Assembly: GCF_036699995.1 (NCBI RefSeq)
Contig: NZ_CP144906.1
Span: forward strand, 3,793,001-3,857,000
From: Clostridium beijerinckii
GTDB taxonomy: Bacteria > Bacillota > Clostridia > Clostridiales > Clostridiaceae
Direction: 5' to 3'
DNA: 64,000 nucleotides
A model generated the notes under the pieces. The model searched no databases. It worked only from the letters and a program-made list of their open reading frames with translations, and was not told the DNA's origin. Made by a program: the position numbers and the translations under genes. Of the stretch, positions 1 to 7,723 are shown one piece after another. Every line of letters starts with the position of its first letter. Position 1 is the first letter of the stretch.

Positions 1-524
1 TGAAGTTTATATCTTTAAAACTTGACGTTCCATGGCAAAAGAGAATATTAGCTCATCTGGAGCAAGTTTTTATATTATCTCATGAAAAAGCATATGGATA
101 TGAATTAGAAATGAAAAATTATCTAAGTATTGTTTGGCTAAACTTAATGAAAGAAATAAAAGAAGATATTAAAAGAACTGTACCTTCGGAATCAAATGAT
201 GATGAACGTGTAAAAATGGCAATGCAATATATTCAAAATCATTATGCAGATAATATTGATCTAGCTAGTATCGCAAGGGCTGCAAATATCAGTAAAAGTG
301 AGTGCTGTCGAAGTTTTAAAAGAATTTTGAAAGTAACTCCTTTTGAATATCTAATGGAATACAGAGTTTCAAAAGCAGCAGAGCTACTTCTAAAAAATAA
401 GGATTCCATTTCTAATATTTCTCTTGATGTAGGTTTTAATGGCATAAGTTACTTTGGAAAAGTATTTAAAAAATACAGGAAGTGCTCTCCATCTGAATAT
501 AGAAATAAATATTGCAACAGGTAA
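1..524 (+). CDS. AraC-family regulator, C-terminal part (5' end outside window)
   Basis: DNA-binding end of an AraC/XylS-type transcription factor. The frame is open from base 3, so the first Met at 111 is internal and the start lies before the window. The C-terminal ~100 residues carry the two helix-turn-helix motifs: the first around IDLASIARAANISKSE, the second around ISNISLDVGFNGISYFGK, followed by the family ending KYRKCSPSEYR. The sensing domain is missing, so no ligand can be suggested. The next gene starts about 150 bases downstream, probably as a separate unit. Confidence 0.9.
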   Translation, partial: KFISLKLDVPWQKRILAHLEQVFILSHEKAYGYELEMKNYLSIVWLNLMKEIKEDIKRTVPSESNDDERVKMAMQYIQNHYADNIDLASIARAANISKSECCRSFKRILKVTPFEYLMEYRVSKAAELLLKNKDSISNISLDVGFNGISYFGKVFKKYRKCSPSEYRNKYCNR

Positions 525-671
525 AGTAATTATAAAATATATACTATATCTACGGCGCTATAGCTTGCTTTTATTAATAACATGAGCATTTTATATATTT
601 ACGGAATATTATATATATAAAGAAACTCTATAGTAATATTTATAAAAATTAATCCGTAGGAGATGTAATTT

Positions 672-1238
672 ATGTTAGAAAATAATAGTAATTATATCCT
701 AGATAATAAAAGTGGTAAATTACAAGAAGTAGTTAGTATTCCTATTTCTTTATATAAATCAATGAGAGGAAGATACTTTGTAGGCCAGACAGAAACTTTA
801 TGGGTTGGTAATGGTTCAAATGCCTGGGCTGGTTTAGTAAATCCACGTAATTCAGATGTCAATTTATATGCAAATGTATTTACTATTTCAAATTTATCTA
901 ATGACTATTTAACTGCCCAAATATGGTTAAATACTAGTTTTCCTGAAAAAGCTTGTGTATCCCGTAAGACCTCTCCAACCAACACTGCGTTAAAGCCAAT
1001 ACCAAAAAACAAGGTAGATATTAGATTTATTGAATCTACTAGAATTGTTCCTAAAGATGGAGTTAATGTATATGAAAGAATAGTACCTCCTAATACAACA
1101 TTAGTAGGTGAGGAAGATGGAAAGTTTATAGAATCTCCAGGTGGAAACTATACTCTAATTATAAAATCATCAAATTTAACAATTGATAAAGTAGTAGTGG
1201 CATTTGGATGGTGGGAAAAACCAATATGTAAAAAGTAG
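672..1238 (+). CDS. conserved hypothetical protein, 188 aa
   Basis: Not assigned a function. The protein is soluble-looking, has no signal peptide or membrane segment, and is rich in beta-type segments (FVGQTETLWVGNGSNAWAGL, VVVAFGWWEKPICKK). It resembles a clostridial/bacilli family of about 190 residues that I think is catalogued as DUF6143, but that identification is from memory and uncertain. The start is set by TAGGAGATG, a few bases before the ATG. It is probably monocistronic, with an intrinsic terminator about 110 bases after the stop. Confidence 0.8.
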   Translation: MLENNSNYILDNKSGKLQEVVSIPISLYKSMRGRYFVGQTETLWVGNGSNAWAGLVNPRNSDVNLYANVFTISNLSNDYLTAQIWLNTSFPEKACVSRKTSPTNTALKPIPKNKVDIRFIESTRIVPKDGVNVYERIVPPNTTLVGEEDGKFIESPGGNYTLIIKSSNLTIDKVVVAFGWWEKPICKK

Positions 1239-1345
1239 ATTCTGTTAAATAGCTCGCCTAATGGTCCGCTCATATGAATAATTATTTTTAACTCGCATAT
1301 AATATGATTGCTTCTCATTATGTTATTATTTATGGAATCCATTTT

Positions 1346-1369
1346 GACTCCTCAATTGGAGTCTTTTTT
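1346..1369 (+). terminator. intrinsic terminator
   Basis: GACTCC-tcaatt-GGAGTC followed by six T. Probably ends the 672-1238 transcript. First of three terminators in a row on the plus strand. Confidence 0.8.
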
Positions 1370-1711
1370 ATGGAAAGAATTATTTATCAGAAATTAGAAT
1401 TATTTAAACTTATCCTTCATATAATTAAAGGAAACCTCTTGAGTGTTATTTTTTTGTTCTCTTGGTTACCCTTCATTCATAGCTACTTTTTGTTTTAATC
1501 CATTCACTTTTGAGCCCCTTATTTTAGGGGCTTTTATTATTTCTTCCATGAATAATTTTATGAAATATTCGCAAACTAAAATGTCTTCATAATCAAATCA
1601 GTGCTCCATTTTTGATCTATTTAATTTTAAATATGTGATATTTACATTGTGCATTATTTAAGATATATTAGGCATGGTATAAATCCCCCACAAATATTAA
1701 TTATCACATAC
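1370..1711. other. gene-free stretch between tandem terminators
   Basis: No convincing coding region on either strand. The three plus-strand terminator hairpins at 1346, 1512 and 1714 cut this stretch into two intervals of about 140 and 180 bases. Each could hold a small RNA or the tail of a decayed gene. I could not identify a clear promoter for either. Confidence 0.5.
1512..1537 (+). terminator. intrinsic terminator
   Basis: AGCCCC-ttatttta-GGGGCT followed by TTTATTATTT. No gene is visible just upstream on this strand. Confidence 0.7.
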
Positions 1712-1713
1712 AT

Positions 1714-1741
1714 AAAAATGTCCCTTTATTGGGGCATTTTT
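1714..1741. terminator. intrinsic terminator, probably bidirectional
   Basis: AAAAATGTCCC-tttatt-GGGGCATTTTT. The A-run on one side and T-run on the other let it work on both strands. It lies just beyond the stop of the minus-strand acetyltransferase at 1794-2213 and probably ends that transcript. Confidence 0.7.
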
Positions 1742-1793
1742 ACTATATTCTCATTGAAAATGGCATAATATGAGTTAAATTTATTTACCTATA

Positions 1794-2213
1794 TCACCCC
1801 AGATTCTTTTTCATCAATATATGCAGACAATCTTCCTCTAAATAAGCTTCTCCCTGCTTTTCATACCCTTGTTTTTCATAAAATTCTGCAACTCGTGCCT
1901 GTCCTGACAACATTACGCTTTTTCCACCTTCTCGAGTAATACTATCTTCTGCAACATTAAGCATTTTGGCTCCAATATTTTTCCCTCGCCATTCCTTTAA
2001 AACAGCTACTCTTCCTATGATGAATGACTCTTTCTTAATATCAAAATAGATTCTACAGGTTGAAATTGGCTGTTCTCCTTCATACATAACCATGTGCTTA
2101 GCAATTCCATCAATTTCATCAAACTCTTCAACGAAGCCCTGCTCTTTTACAAACACTTCTACTCTTATTTTTTTAGCCTCTTCTGGTAAATAGTTATACT
2201 CTTTAATTATCAT
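1794..2213 (-). CDS. GNAT-family N-acetyltransferase, 139 aa
   Basis: Single-domain GCN5-related acetyltransferase that should transfer an acetyl group from acetyl-CoA to an amine; substrate unknown. The acetyl-CoA-binding motif A is RVAVLKEWRGKNIGAKML at about residues 68-85, with the late beta-strand/Tyr region EFYEKQGYEKQGE near 110-122. Length and pattern fit the ElaA/YjcF-like branch. The ATG is preceded by AAGGGGAGGTCATAAA. Upstream lies an unusually stable inverted structure (2238-2305) that may act on its transcript or translation. Confidence 0.88.
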   Translation of the reverse strand: MIIKEYNYLPEEAKKIRVEVFVKEQGFVEEFDEIDGIAKHMVMYEGEQPISTCRIYFDIKKESFIIGRVAVLKEWRGKNIGAKMLNVAEDSITREGGKSVMLSGQARVAEFYEKQGYEKQGEAYLEEDCLHILMKKNLG

Positions 2214-2237
2214 TTTATGACCTCCCCTTCAAAACAA

Positions 2238-2305
2238 AAGGCATCCAAAAGCTAACCTTATAGTGTGAAAACACACCGTACCTACGGCTGGCTTTTGTAT
2301 GCCTT
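2238..2305 (-). promoter_or_regulatory. structured 5' leader of the GNAT gene, unidentified class
   Basis: On the minus strand AAGGCATACAAAAGC (2305-2291) pairs with GCTTTTGGATGCCTT (2252-2238), 14 of 15 positions. The enclosed bases hold a second perfect hairpin, GTGTG-TTTT-CACAC (2276-2263). The structure ends about 24 bases before the ATG, next to the Shine-Dalgarno sequence, and is not followed by a T-run, so it is not a plain terminator. It does not match the consensus of any riboswitch I can recall (purine, preQ1, THF, guanidine, SAM, c-di-GMP). A small palindromic repeat is the alternative. Confidence 0.45.
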
Positions 2306-2397
2306 ATAATACAATCATCCGGTGATGAAAGTATAAGCTCTTATTTATTTTTTAAATAAATTATATATAAAAATTTGTTGTAAGTCAATGAATAATG

Positions 2398-2607
2398 CTA
2401 TTCAATTTTGACAGCATACCCATTAACTCCATTGCCTAAGATAACAGCTTGTTTTGCGTTAGAAGTATCTGTATTGGCAAGCTGAATATTCGTGGTCTTA
2501 TCTCCTTCTAACGAAAGAAAATTATCTGTTCCATCGGGACATAGTACATTATTAAATTCATAACCATCACTATTTTTTAGCGTGAATACACTTCCCTGCT
2601 GTGGAAA
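2398..2607 (-). pseudogene. C-terminal fragment of an unknown protein
   Basis: An open minus-strand frame of about 70 codons ends at TAG 2398-2400 and reads like real protein (SVFTLKNSDGYEF, LANTDTSNAKQAVILGNG). It contains no ATG or GTG start and no ribosome binding site. The bases before it (to about 2724) read as low-complexity sequence. I take it as the surviving 3' end of a disrupted gene of unknown function. Confidence 0.35.
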
Positions 2608-2749
2608 AATACATTTCTGTTTAAATTTTAAAATACAACTAAATAATATACATTCTCTGTGAAATTTATATGAAATATTATAGATATTGTTGCTGCTGCT
2701 TATATCATTAGCTAGTTTGTAAAAACATTATTTATATATCTTTTATATC

Positions 2750-3493
2750 CTAGCAACATTGCCAATCATATACTACTTTCGAAAAATCCTTGTCCTTCAA
2801 AGCATTCTTAGGAATAGAAAAAACACAATTTCCAGAATCTCCAAACATAATTCCACACTCATCATCTATATCTAACTGCAATAAAAGAAAATCCTCATCA
2901 CTAAAACCTAGGTAATCATTTTGTACAAAATATGGATAACCTCCAACTCTGCTGTCACAGCTATAGCAATCGTCACTCAGCTTCTCATACTCTTCTTCTG
3001 AAAGTTCATTCTTATAAGTCGTTTCAAACAGCTCTAGCGAAGAAGACATAGGCATCTCTCTTATTTCAAAATACATTTTTCCATTATTTAAAAAAGGAAG
3101 ACCTTCTTTATATTCTTCACTATTTTCATAAGGATTTTCCTTTATTAATTGCGTTTCATCTTCTTCATAATTTTCTATATACCTTACGACAATAGGGCTT
3201 TCTAATCCAAACATATCATCATTTACAACAAAAAACTGCAATAGTCCTTTCTCTGGTAAATCATTCAAATTTTTAATTTCTGATAGATTTAGCTGTGCTA
3301 AAAATATCATAGGTTCTCCATCTTCATCTAATGGGTACTCTTCAATATTTTTAAGATAAGGACATCCTCCTAGTTTACTCTCCCACGGTTTTGTTTCTTC
3401 ACATTTAAAAGTTATCTCGTTACTATACCTAAAAGTTCTTTTTATTATATTTTCATGTGCTTTTAAATTCTCAGGAATTTCGTATTTAATCAT
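2750..3493 (-). CDS. DUF1963 (YwqG-like) protein, 247 aa
   Basis: Member of the YwqG/DUF1963 family, function unknown. Family hallmarks are visible: SKLGGCPYL near 40-48, EPMIFLAQLNLSEI near 60-73, LPEKGLLQFFVV near 79-90, and a second VGGYPYFVQNDY segment near 187-198. The C-terminal part has DFLLLQLDIDDECGIMFGDSG. It is acidic and cytosolic, without a signal peptide. Start ATG follows TTGGAGGGAGAAG. It stands alone, with a relic on each side. Confidence 0.85.
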   Translation of the reverse strand: MIKYEIPENLKAHENIIKRTFRYSNEITFKCEETKPWESKLGGCPYLKNIEEYPLDEDGEPMIFLAQLNLSEIKNLNDLPEKGLLQFFVVNDDMFGLESPIVVRYIENYEEDETQLIKENPYENSEEYKEGLPFLNNGKMYFEIREMPMSSSLELFETTYKNELSEEEYEKLSDDCYSCDSRVGGYPYFVQNDYLGFSDEDFLLLQLDIDDECGIMFGDSGNCVFSIPKNALKDKDFSKVVYDWQCC

Positions 3494-3629
3494 CTTCTCC
3501 CTCCAATATGTTTCAATATCTATATAATTTTTTCTTTATTATATACTCGCTTATCAATTATTTTATATATTTTCATCAGTCTATTATTCAGAATAAAATC
3601 CATTTTTATAAAATGCTAATTTAAGTAGA

Positions 3630-3764
3630 TTATAAACTTTTTATAGTTAAAACTGCCATTAAAATTATAAAAAATACAGATATGTTTCTTCCAACCTTTG
3701 CTCCATAATTTTCTATGTATTTATGACCTATAAAAGCTGAAATAATAGATAACCGCAGAATCAC
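3630..3764 (-). pseudogene. C-terminal fragment of a membrane protein
   Basis: A 44-codon minus-strand frame with a possible GTG start but no ribosome binding site reads LSIISAFIGHKYIENYGAKV then a hydrophobic helix (ISVFFIILMAVLTI) before the stop. This is the kind of last-helix tail found in TauE/SafE-type and similar permeases. In-frame stops lie just upstream. Probably a transporter relic; the exact family is a guess. Confidence 0.3.
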
Positions 3765-3786
3765 TTATTACTTAGACCCATAAAAT

Positions 3787-4350
3787 TTATATCCATCTTG
3801 CAACCTCTTCTAATGGCTTTCGTGGCCTTGGATATGGTGATTGATCTGAATATCCAATTGCTATTGCTGCTACAAGTTCATCTTTGCAATTTAACCATGA
3901 GCATATTTCTCTGTCACAATAAAATATGTCGCAAATCCAAAGAGTTCCTAATTTAAAATCCTGTGCTGCTAAAAGTAGTGTTTGTATCGCAGCTCCAATT
4001 GATTGAGTATCAGTAAGTAATCTATGATGATTATAATCTTCTTCAAAATTAGAAAAAGTATTAAATACTAAGATTACTGCCGATGCTTCATTAATTGAAT
4101 TCATACTTAACTTCAAGCTACCAGTAGATTTATTCTCTTTTTTATTCTGATGTAGTGAATTCTCCATAATTCTTACCATCTCATCTTTTGTGCTATCCTG
4201 TGCAACAACAAACTTCCATGGTTGACGATTCTTTCCTGACGGTGCTTTAGTTGCTAATTCTAAGACCTTTTCTATTATCTCTTTTGGTACTACCTTATCT
4301 TTAAACTTTCGTATACTTCTACGCTCTTCTATTGCTCTTATTACATCCAT
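3787..4350 (-). CDS. nitroreductase-family FMN oxidoreductase, 187 aa
   Basis: Flavin-dependent NAD(P)H oxidoreductase of the nitroreductase fold, acting as a cytosolic homodimer on nitro or quinone-type compounds. The FMN-phosphate contact RRSIRKFKD sits at residues 10-18, the second FMN segment PSGKNRQPWKFVVA at 37-50, and IAIGYSDQSPYPRPRKP near the C-terminus is the usual closing motif. Start ATG is preceded by TTAGGAGATTAGT. The physiological substrate cannot be read from sequence. Confidence 0.92.
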   Translation of the reverse strand: MDVIRAIEERRSIRKFKDKVVPKEIIEKVLELATKAPSGKNRQPWKFVVAQDSTKDEMVRIMENSLHQNKKENKSTGSLKLSMNSINEASAVILVFNTFSNFEEDYNHHRLLTDTQSIGAAIQTLLLAAQDFKLGTLWICDIFYCDREICSWLNCKDELVAAIAIGYSDQSPYPRPRKPLEEVARWI

Positions 4351-4417
4351 ACTAATCTCCTAAATTTAATACTTTTACTTGAATCATAAATCTACAGTTA
4401 CTTATATTTATTTACTC

Positions 4418-4945
4418 TCACGAATTAACATACGTTATTATTTTCCCTATATCCTTCTTATCTGTAAAATCTACTGGTTTATCATAAATAGCAAGCATTC
4501 CTTTTTCATCTGCTGATAAATCTTCCTGCTTCTTATTTTTTATTTTCAATTTTAGTAATGTCATTAGAAATTTATCAAAAGAACTTAGTTTATTATAATT
4601 GAATCCACCTCTTAGATAAAAGAATTTGATATATTTTTGTTCATCTACTGTAAAGTTTTTATTTATTACTTCGTTTATAACATTATCTCTTAAAGGTGAT
4701 GCTCCTGTTGCAAACACTACTAACCTCTTATCTTTAAGCTTGTTAATATTCTTTTTGATTAATCCTACCCCAATAATGCCTACTGCATACAAACTTCCAC
4801 CATAAATTATAGTATCATACTTATTCAACGTATTAACATTCACCTTTGATGCATTAAAAATATCCGCTGATAACTCTTCTGCAATCCACTCCGCATATTT
4901 TTTTGTAAAGCCTGTTTTAGATTTATAGATTACTACTGTTTTCAT
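4418..4945 (-). CDS. flavodoxin-domain protein, 175 aa
   Basis: Flavodoxin-like FMN protein resembling the HemG-type protoporphyrinogen oxidase/flavodoxin_5 group. The phosphate-binding loop YKSKTGFTKKYAEWIA is at residues 7-22, IIYGGSLYAVGIIG near 46-59 corresponds to the second FMN loop, and FATGASPL near 78-85 to the third. The C-terminal 50 residues are basic and charged. Start ATG follows AGGTGGATA. The nitroreductase downstream has its own ribosome binding site. Substrate unknown. Confidence 0.85.
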   Translation of the reverse strand: MKTVVIYKSKTGFTKKYAEWIAEELSADIFNASKVNVNTLNKYDTIIYGGSLYAVGIIGVGLIKKNINKLKDKRLVVFATGASPLRDNVINEVINKNFTVDEQKYIKFFYLRGGFNYNKLSSFDKFLMTLLKLKIKNKKQEDLSADEKGMLAIYDKPVDFTDKKDIGKIITYVNS

Positions 4946-4971
4946 TATCCACCTCTATCTAAGCAATTATA

Positions 4972-5122
4972 TTAAATTACAGTTATATAAAGATTATCTT
5001 TTTCTTTGTAGACTTCATTAATTTCTTCTATTTTTTCATCAAAACTTGGGCTACTTTTTAGGAGCTTTATCAAGTTCTTTTTTATTACAAGCATGGATAG
5101 AACACAAAGCACAATTATACAT
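4972..5122 (-). pseudogene. frameshifted, truncated DUF1847 protein
   Basis: Begins at an ATG (5122) behind GAAGAAGG and reads MYNCALCSIHACNKKELDKAP, the cysteine-rich start of DUF1847 proteins. It then hits TAG in frame. The next frame continues the same family as SPSFDEKIEEINEVYKEKDN and stops at 4972. The family is normally 200 or more residues, so this copy has both a frameshift and a 3' deletion. Confidence 0.65.
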
Positions 5123-5295
5123 TATAAAATCCTTCTTCCATTATAACCTTTTTTGAAATACTATGATTTACTAATGAATTCACCGCATAATTGTCTTCCA
5201 TAATTAAATCAATTATAACATATATTGTTTATTTATTTTGTTGTATAGTTTCCATAAACTGTGTCAATAATTAAAACATAACTTCATATTAAAAT

Positions 5296-5350
5296 AAAAA
5301 AGAGATAGCTTTTATTATCATCCACCTGATTTTTCGCTATCTCTATTTTT
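5296..5350. terminator. intrinsic terminator
   Basis: AGAGATAGC (5301) pairs with GCTATCTCT (5336), with an A-run before and TATTTTT after, so it can act on both strands. On the minus strand it lies downstream of the zinc-ribbon gene. Confidence 0.6.
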
Positions 5351-5358
5351 GCGTAAAA

Positions 5359-5404
5359 AAATAAAGATGAATCAGATATCTTACTCTAATCAATCTTTAT
5401 TTTT
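5359..5404. terminator. terminator-like hairpin
   Basis: AAATAAAGAT and ATCTTTATTT form a 10-bp stem with a 24-base loop, right next to the previous hairpin. AT-rich and weaker. Confidence 0.4.
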
Positions 5405-5572
5405 ATGTAAAACTAATTTTATGTTGTTATATTGCAAATGAGTCTTTTTTGTATTATACATAAAAAATAATGAATTAAATTTCTTCAATAATACAATTTT
5501 ACAACTTACTATTGTTTTCTAGTAATTTATGACTATACACATATTGTTTATTAAATTTAACTCAAATCATTA

Positions 5573-5830
5573 TTATCTCCAACGTTTAAGAGTTGGTAAT
5601 AATGTTGTCATTTCTTTTCTTGCTTCTTCTTCCCCTATTACTTTTCCCAAAATCGGTACAATTAGCTCCACCATTTCTTTCATGGACATATTGGGATCAA
5701 TAAATTTTCCGTCTTTATAGCAATTTGTACAATAAATACTCTCACTTCCATCTTGCTCTTTTGCTATAAAATGTGCATGCTCTTCATTAAACGGTAACCC
5801 ACAACTCTGACACATCGCTACTTTTGTCAT
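5573..5830 (-). CDS. small zinc-ribbon protein, 85 aa
   Basis: The N-terminal part holds CQSCGLPF and YCTNCYKDG, two CxxC knuckles about 25 residues apart, the pattern of the putative zinc-ribbon family found as stand-alone proteins or fused to AraC-type regulators. The C-terminal half (MKEMVELIVPILGKVIGEEE) is helical. The start is placed at the Met beginning MTKVAM because GAAAGGA lies 8 bases before it. Earlier Met codons have no such site. Function unknown. Confidence 0.8.
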   Translation of the reverse strand: MTKVAMCQSCGLPFNEEHAHFIAKEQDGSESIYCTNCYKDGKFIDPNMSMKEMVELIVPILGKVIGEEEARKEMTTLLPTLKRWR

Positions 5831-5985
5831 TCTTATCATTCCTTTCATATAATACACATAATTATTTAACCAACTACTCTTCTACACTTATTATAACATA
5901 GCTAATAAACATGCTACTATTTAATCATCACTAAATAATTATAATAATAACATTATCACCACTTATTCAAATATTTCTAATAGTA

Positions 5986-6056
5986 TAATAATTATCTTAT
6001 GTAATATTACATTAAATCTTTTTATTTTTATTGCTATCTGAAGTAACTATTTTCTC
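5986..6056 (-). pseudogene. relic of a second sugar-binding-protein gene start
   Basis: About 60 bases match the start and leader of the binding-protein gene whose ATG is at 7383. The minus strand reads AAAAGATTTAATGTAATATT here against AAAAGATTTAATGTGATATT there, and the similarity continues into the upstream leader. The ATG has become ATA, and coding similarity ends after about 12 codons. A duplicated gene copy appears to have been deleted. Confidence 0.45.
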
Positions 6057-6161
6057 GTAATTTTATATAGTATATAATATAGAGAATATTTCTCATATTT
6101 AATTTGCAATCTGATCATGGTACCTTCTACTACTTTCTGCAGTTAGTTTAAATATAATAAT

Positions 6162-6185
6162 AGCAGTAGTTTTTTATCTACTGCT
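6162..6185. terminator. terminator-like hairpin
   Basis: AGCAGTAG and CTACTGCT enclose a short T/A loop. It lies between the relic at 5986-6056 and the binding-protein terminator and may be a leftover of the duplicated copy. Confidence 0.45.
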
Positions 6186-6203
6186 TTTCTCCAATTATTA
6201 AAA

Positions 6204-6237
6204 ACAAAAAATAGATTAAGTATTCCTACCCAATCTA
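6204..6237 (-). terminator. intrinsic terminator of the binding-protein gene
   Basis: On the minus strand TAGATT and AATCTA form the stem, followed by TTTTTTGTTTTT. It lies about 95 bases after the stop of the 6331-7383 gene. Confidence 0.6.
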
Positions 6238-6330
6238 CCTTTAGTAATTTTTAATATGTTTAATTTATCCACGGTTATTATAACTGATTTACCTGAAAAT
6301 CATACAGGTTTTGCATAATACGTATCATTA

Positions 6331-7383
6331 TTACTTACCCAAATATTCCTGATAGGGAAGACGGACTGAAATTCCTGTTTCATCAAATTCGTAATTTGTA
6401 CTATATAATGGATTTCTATTATACACATAGTTCATTCCAACATTGTAAAGAACTTTAGCAACCTCTGATGGGTCTTGAAATACGGAACCAGTCATCATGC
6501 CAGCATCAATTAATTCTCTGGCTTCTGGTATTGCCTCAATTCCAACTACCGGTATTGTTGGCGTATTCTCGCCTTTATTATAACCATATTCTTGTAATGC
6601 TTTAATAGCGCCTATAGCCATAGGATCATTATTTGCAAATATTGCTTCGATCCTATTTCCATATTGTAGAAATAATGCTTTAATAACTTCTTTAGCCTCA
6701 TCTTCATTCCAATTACAAGCTCTTACTGCGAGCTCTTGAGTTTTTATTTTAGAATTATTAACCTTTAGAATAGGATACTCTGTTTCCTTAACTGCATCTA
6801 AGTTATTTTCCTGTCCCATTAGCATAATATATTGTAGTACATTATCTTTATTTTTATCCATAACTGATTTTTTCTCATTCCATAAATTAGTAATGATTCC
6901 TCCCTGCAATAACCCTGCTTCTTCTACCCTAGTTCCAACATAGCAACACTTGTTATAAGACTTTATAGCCTCAATAGCAGCAGGTTCTTTACTAAATAAA
7001 ATTATTGGAATATTTACTCTTTTAACCTTCTCGACAACTTCTTGTGTGCTATGCGTTGTAACTAAATTCACTAAGAATAGATCAACACCTCTTTTTTTAA
7101 TTAATTCATCTATGCTTGAATTTTGCACTGATTGATCATTTTTGCCATCATAAAAAGTAAATTTTATTTTCCCTTCATTCTCCTTTTGAATTTTTTCTAA
7201 GTTTTGACGTATTAATGATATATAAATATCATCAAAGCTATATAATAATACTGCAACATTAATTGGTCTGTCTTTACTGAAAATTTGGCTCGCATTAGCT
7301 ATTTCTCTAGTACAAGATAACATTATAATTGTTATCATAAATGTAATAATTATATTATGTAATATCACATTAAATCTTTTCAT
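6331..7383 (-). CDS. periplasmic-type sugar-binding protein (galactose/ribose family), 350 aa
   Basis: Type I periplasmic-binding protein resembling MglB-type galactose/methyl-galactoside receptors. An N-terminal hydrophobic segment ends at IIMLSC, a plausible but non-ideal lipobox, so it is probably membrane-anchored. The fold is visible in INVAVLLYSFDDIYISLIRQ, the hinge IFANNDPMAIGAIKALQEYG, and VVGIEAIPEARELIDAG, then MTGSVFQDP. No ABC ATPase or permease lies next to it, so it may instead feed a signalling or chemotaxis system, or work with a transporter elsewhere. Start ATG follows CGGAGGATAAAA. Confidence 0.88.
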   Translation of the reverse strand: MKRFNVILHNIIITFMITIIMLSCTREIANASQIFSKDRPINVAVLLYSFDDIYISLIRQNLEKIQKENEGKIKFTFYDGKNDQSVQNSSIDELIKKRGVDLFLVNLVTTHSTQEVVEKVKRVNIPIILFSKEPAAIEAIKSYNKCCYVGTRVEEAGLLQGGIITNLWNEKKSVMDKNKDNVLQYIMLMGQENNLDAVKETEYPILKVNNSKIKTQELAVRACNWNEDEAKEVIKALFLQYGNRIEAIFANNDPMAIGAIKALQEYGYNKGENTPTIPVVGIEAIPEARELIDAGMMTGSVFQDPSEVAKVLYNVGMNYVYNRNPLYSTNYEFDETGISVRLPYQEYLGK

Positions 7384-7579
7384 TTTTATCCTCCGTATAA
7401 TTCTTTATCTGAATAACATATAAATTTAATATATTCATTTGAAGATTTAAATCACATAATCAAATATATCTTATTTTATATTTCATTACAAAGATTTATA
7501 CTAGGCATTTAGTGGGAGTTTACTTGCCTTAATTAATATTAGGGTACTTATACCACAGCAATAATACATTAAATTTATA

Positions 7580-7682
7580 ATATATATTGCCAAAATAATC
7601 CTTCATTATAATTCTAAAAATATTGCGAGAATTTTAGCCATAATTGTACATTTTGAAATGTGCATCGTGAATTTCAACATAT
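7580..7682 (-). repeat. dispersed ~100-bp repeat, copy A
   Basis: On the minus strand this reads, with small differences, like 49700-49798 and 59625-59716. The shared core is AAAATTCTNGCAATATTTT followed by a conserved AGAATTAT-GAAG-ATTATTTT stretch ending in GCAATATATAT. It fills most of the gap between the binding-protein and LysR genes. Non-coding, perhaps a decayed mobile element end. Confidence 0.65.
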
Positions 7683-7723
7683 ATAATCTCAACTTTAAAT
7701 ATAGTTTAATTTTTATTAAGCAT

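Larger units (their letters stand above)
5123..5572. other. gene-free stretch with two terminator hairpins
   Basis: No coding region found. It holds the two hairpins annotated at 5296-5350 and 5359-5404. The rest is AT-rich sequence without recognisable features. Confidence 0.5.

Noticed and set aside
2214..2340. Known riboswitch upstream of the GNAT gene
   Set aside because: The stem and internal bases did not fit purine, preQ1, THF, SAM, guanidine, c-di-GMP, ZTP or fluoride consensus sequences that I could recall, so it is reported only as an unclassified structure.
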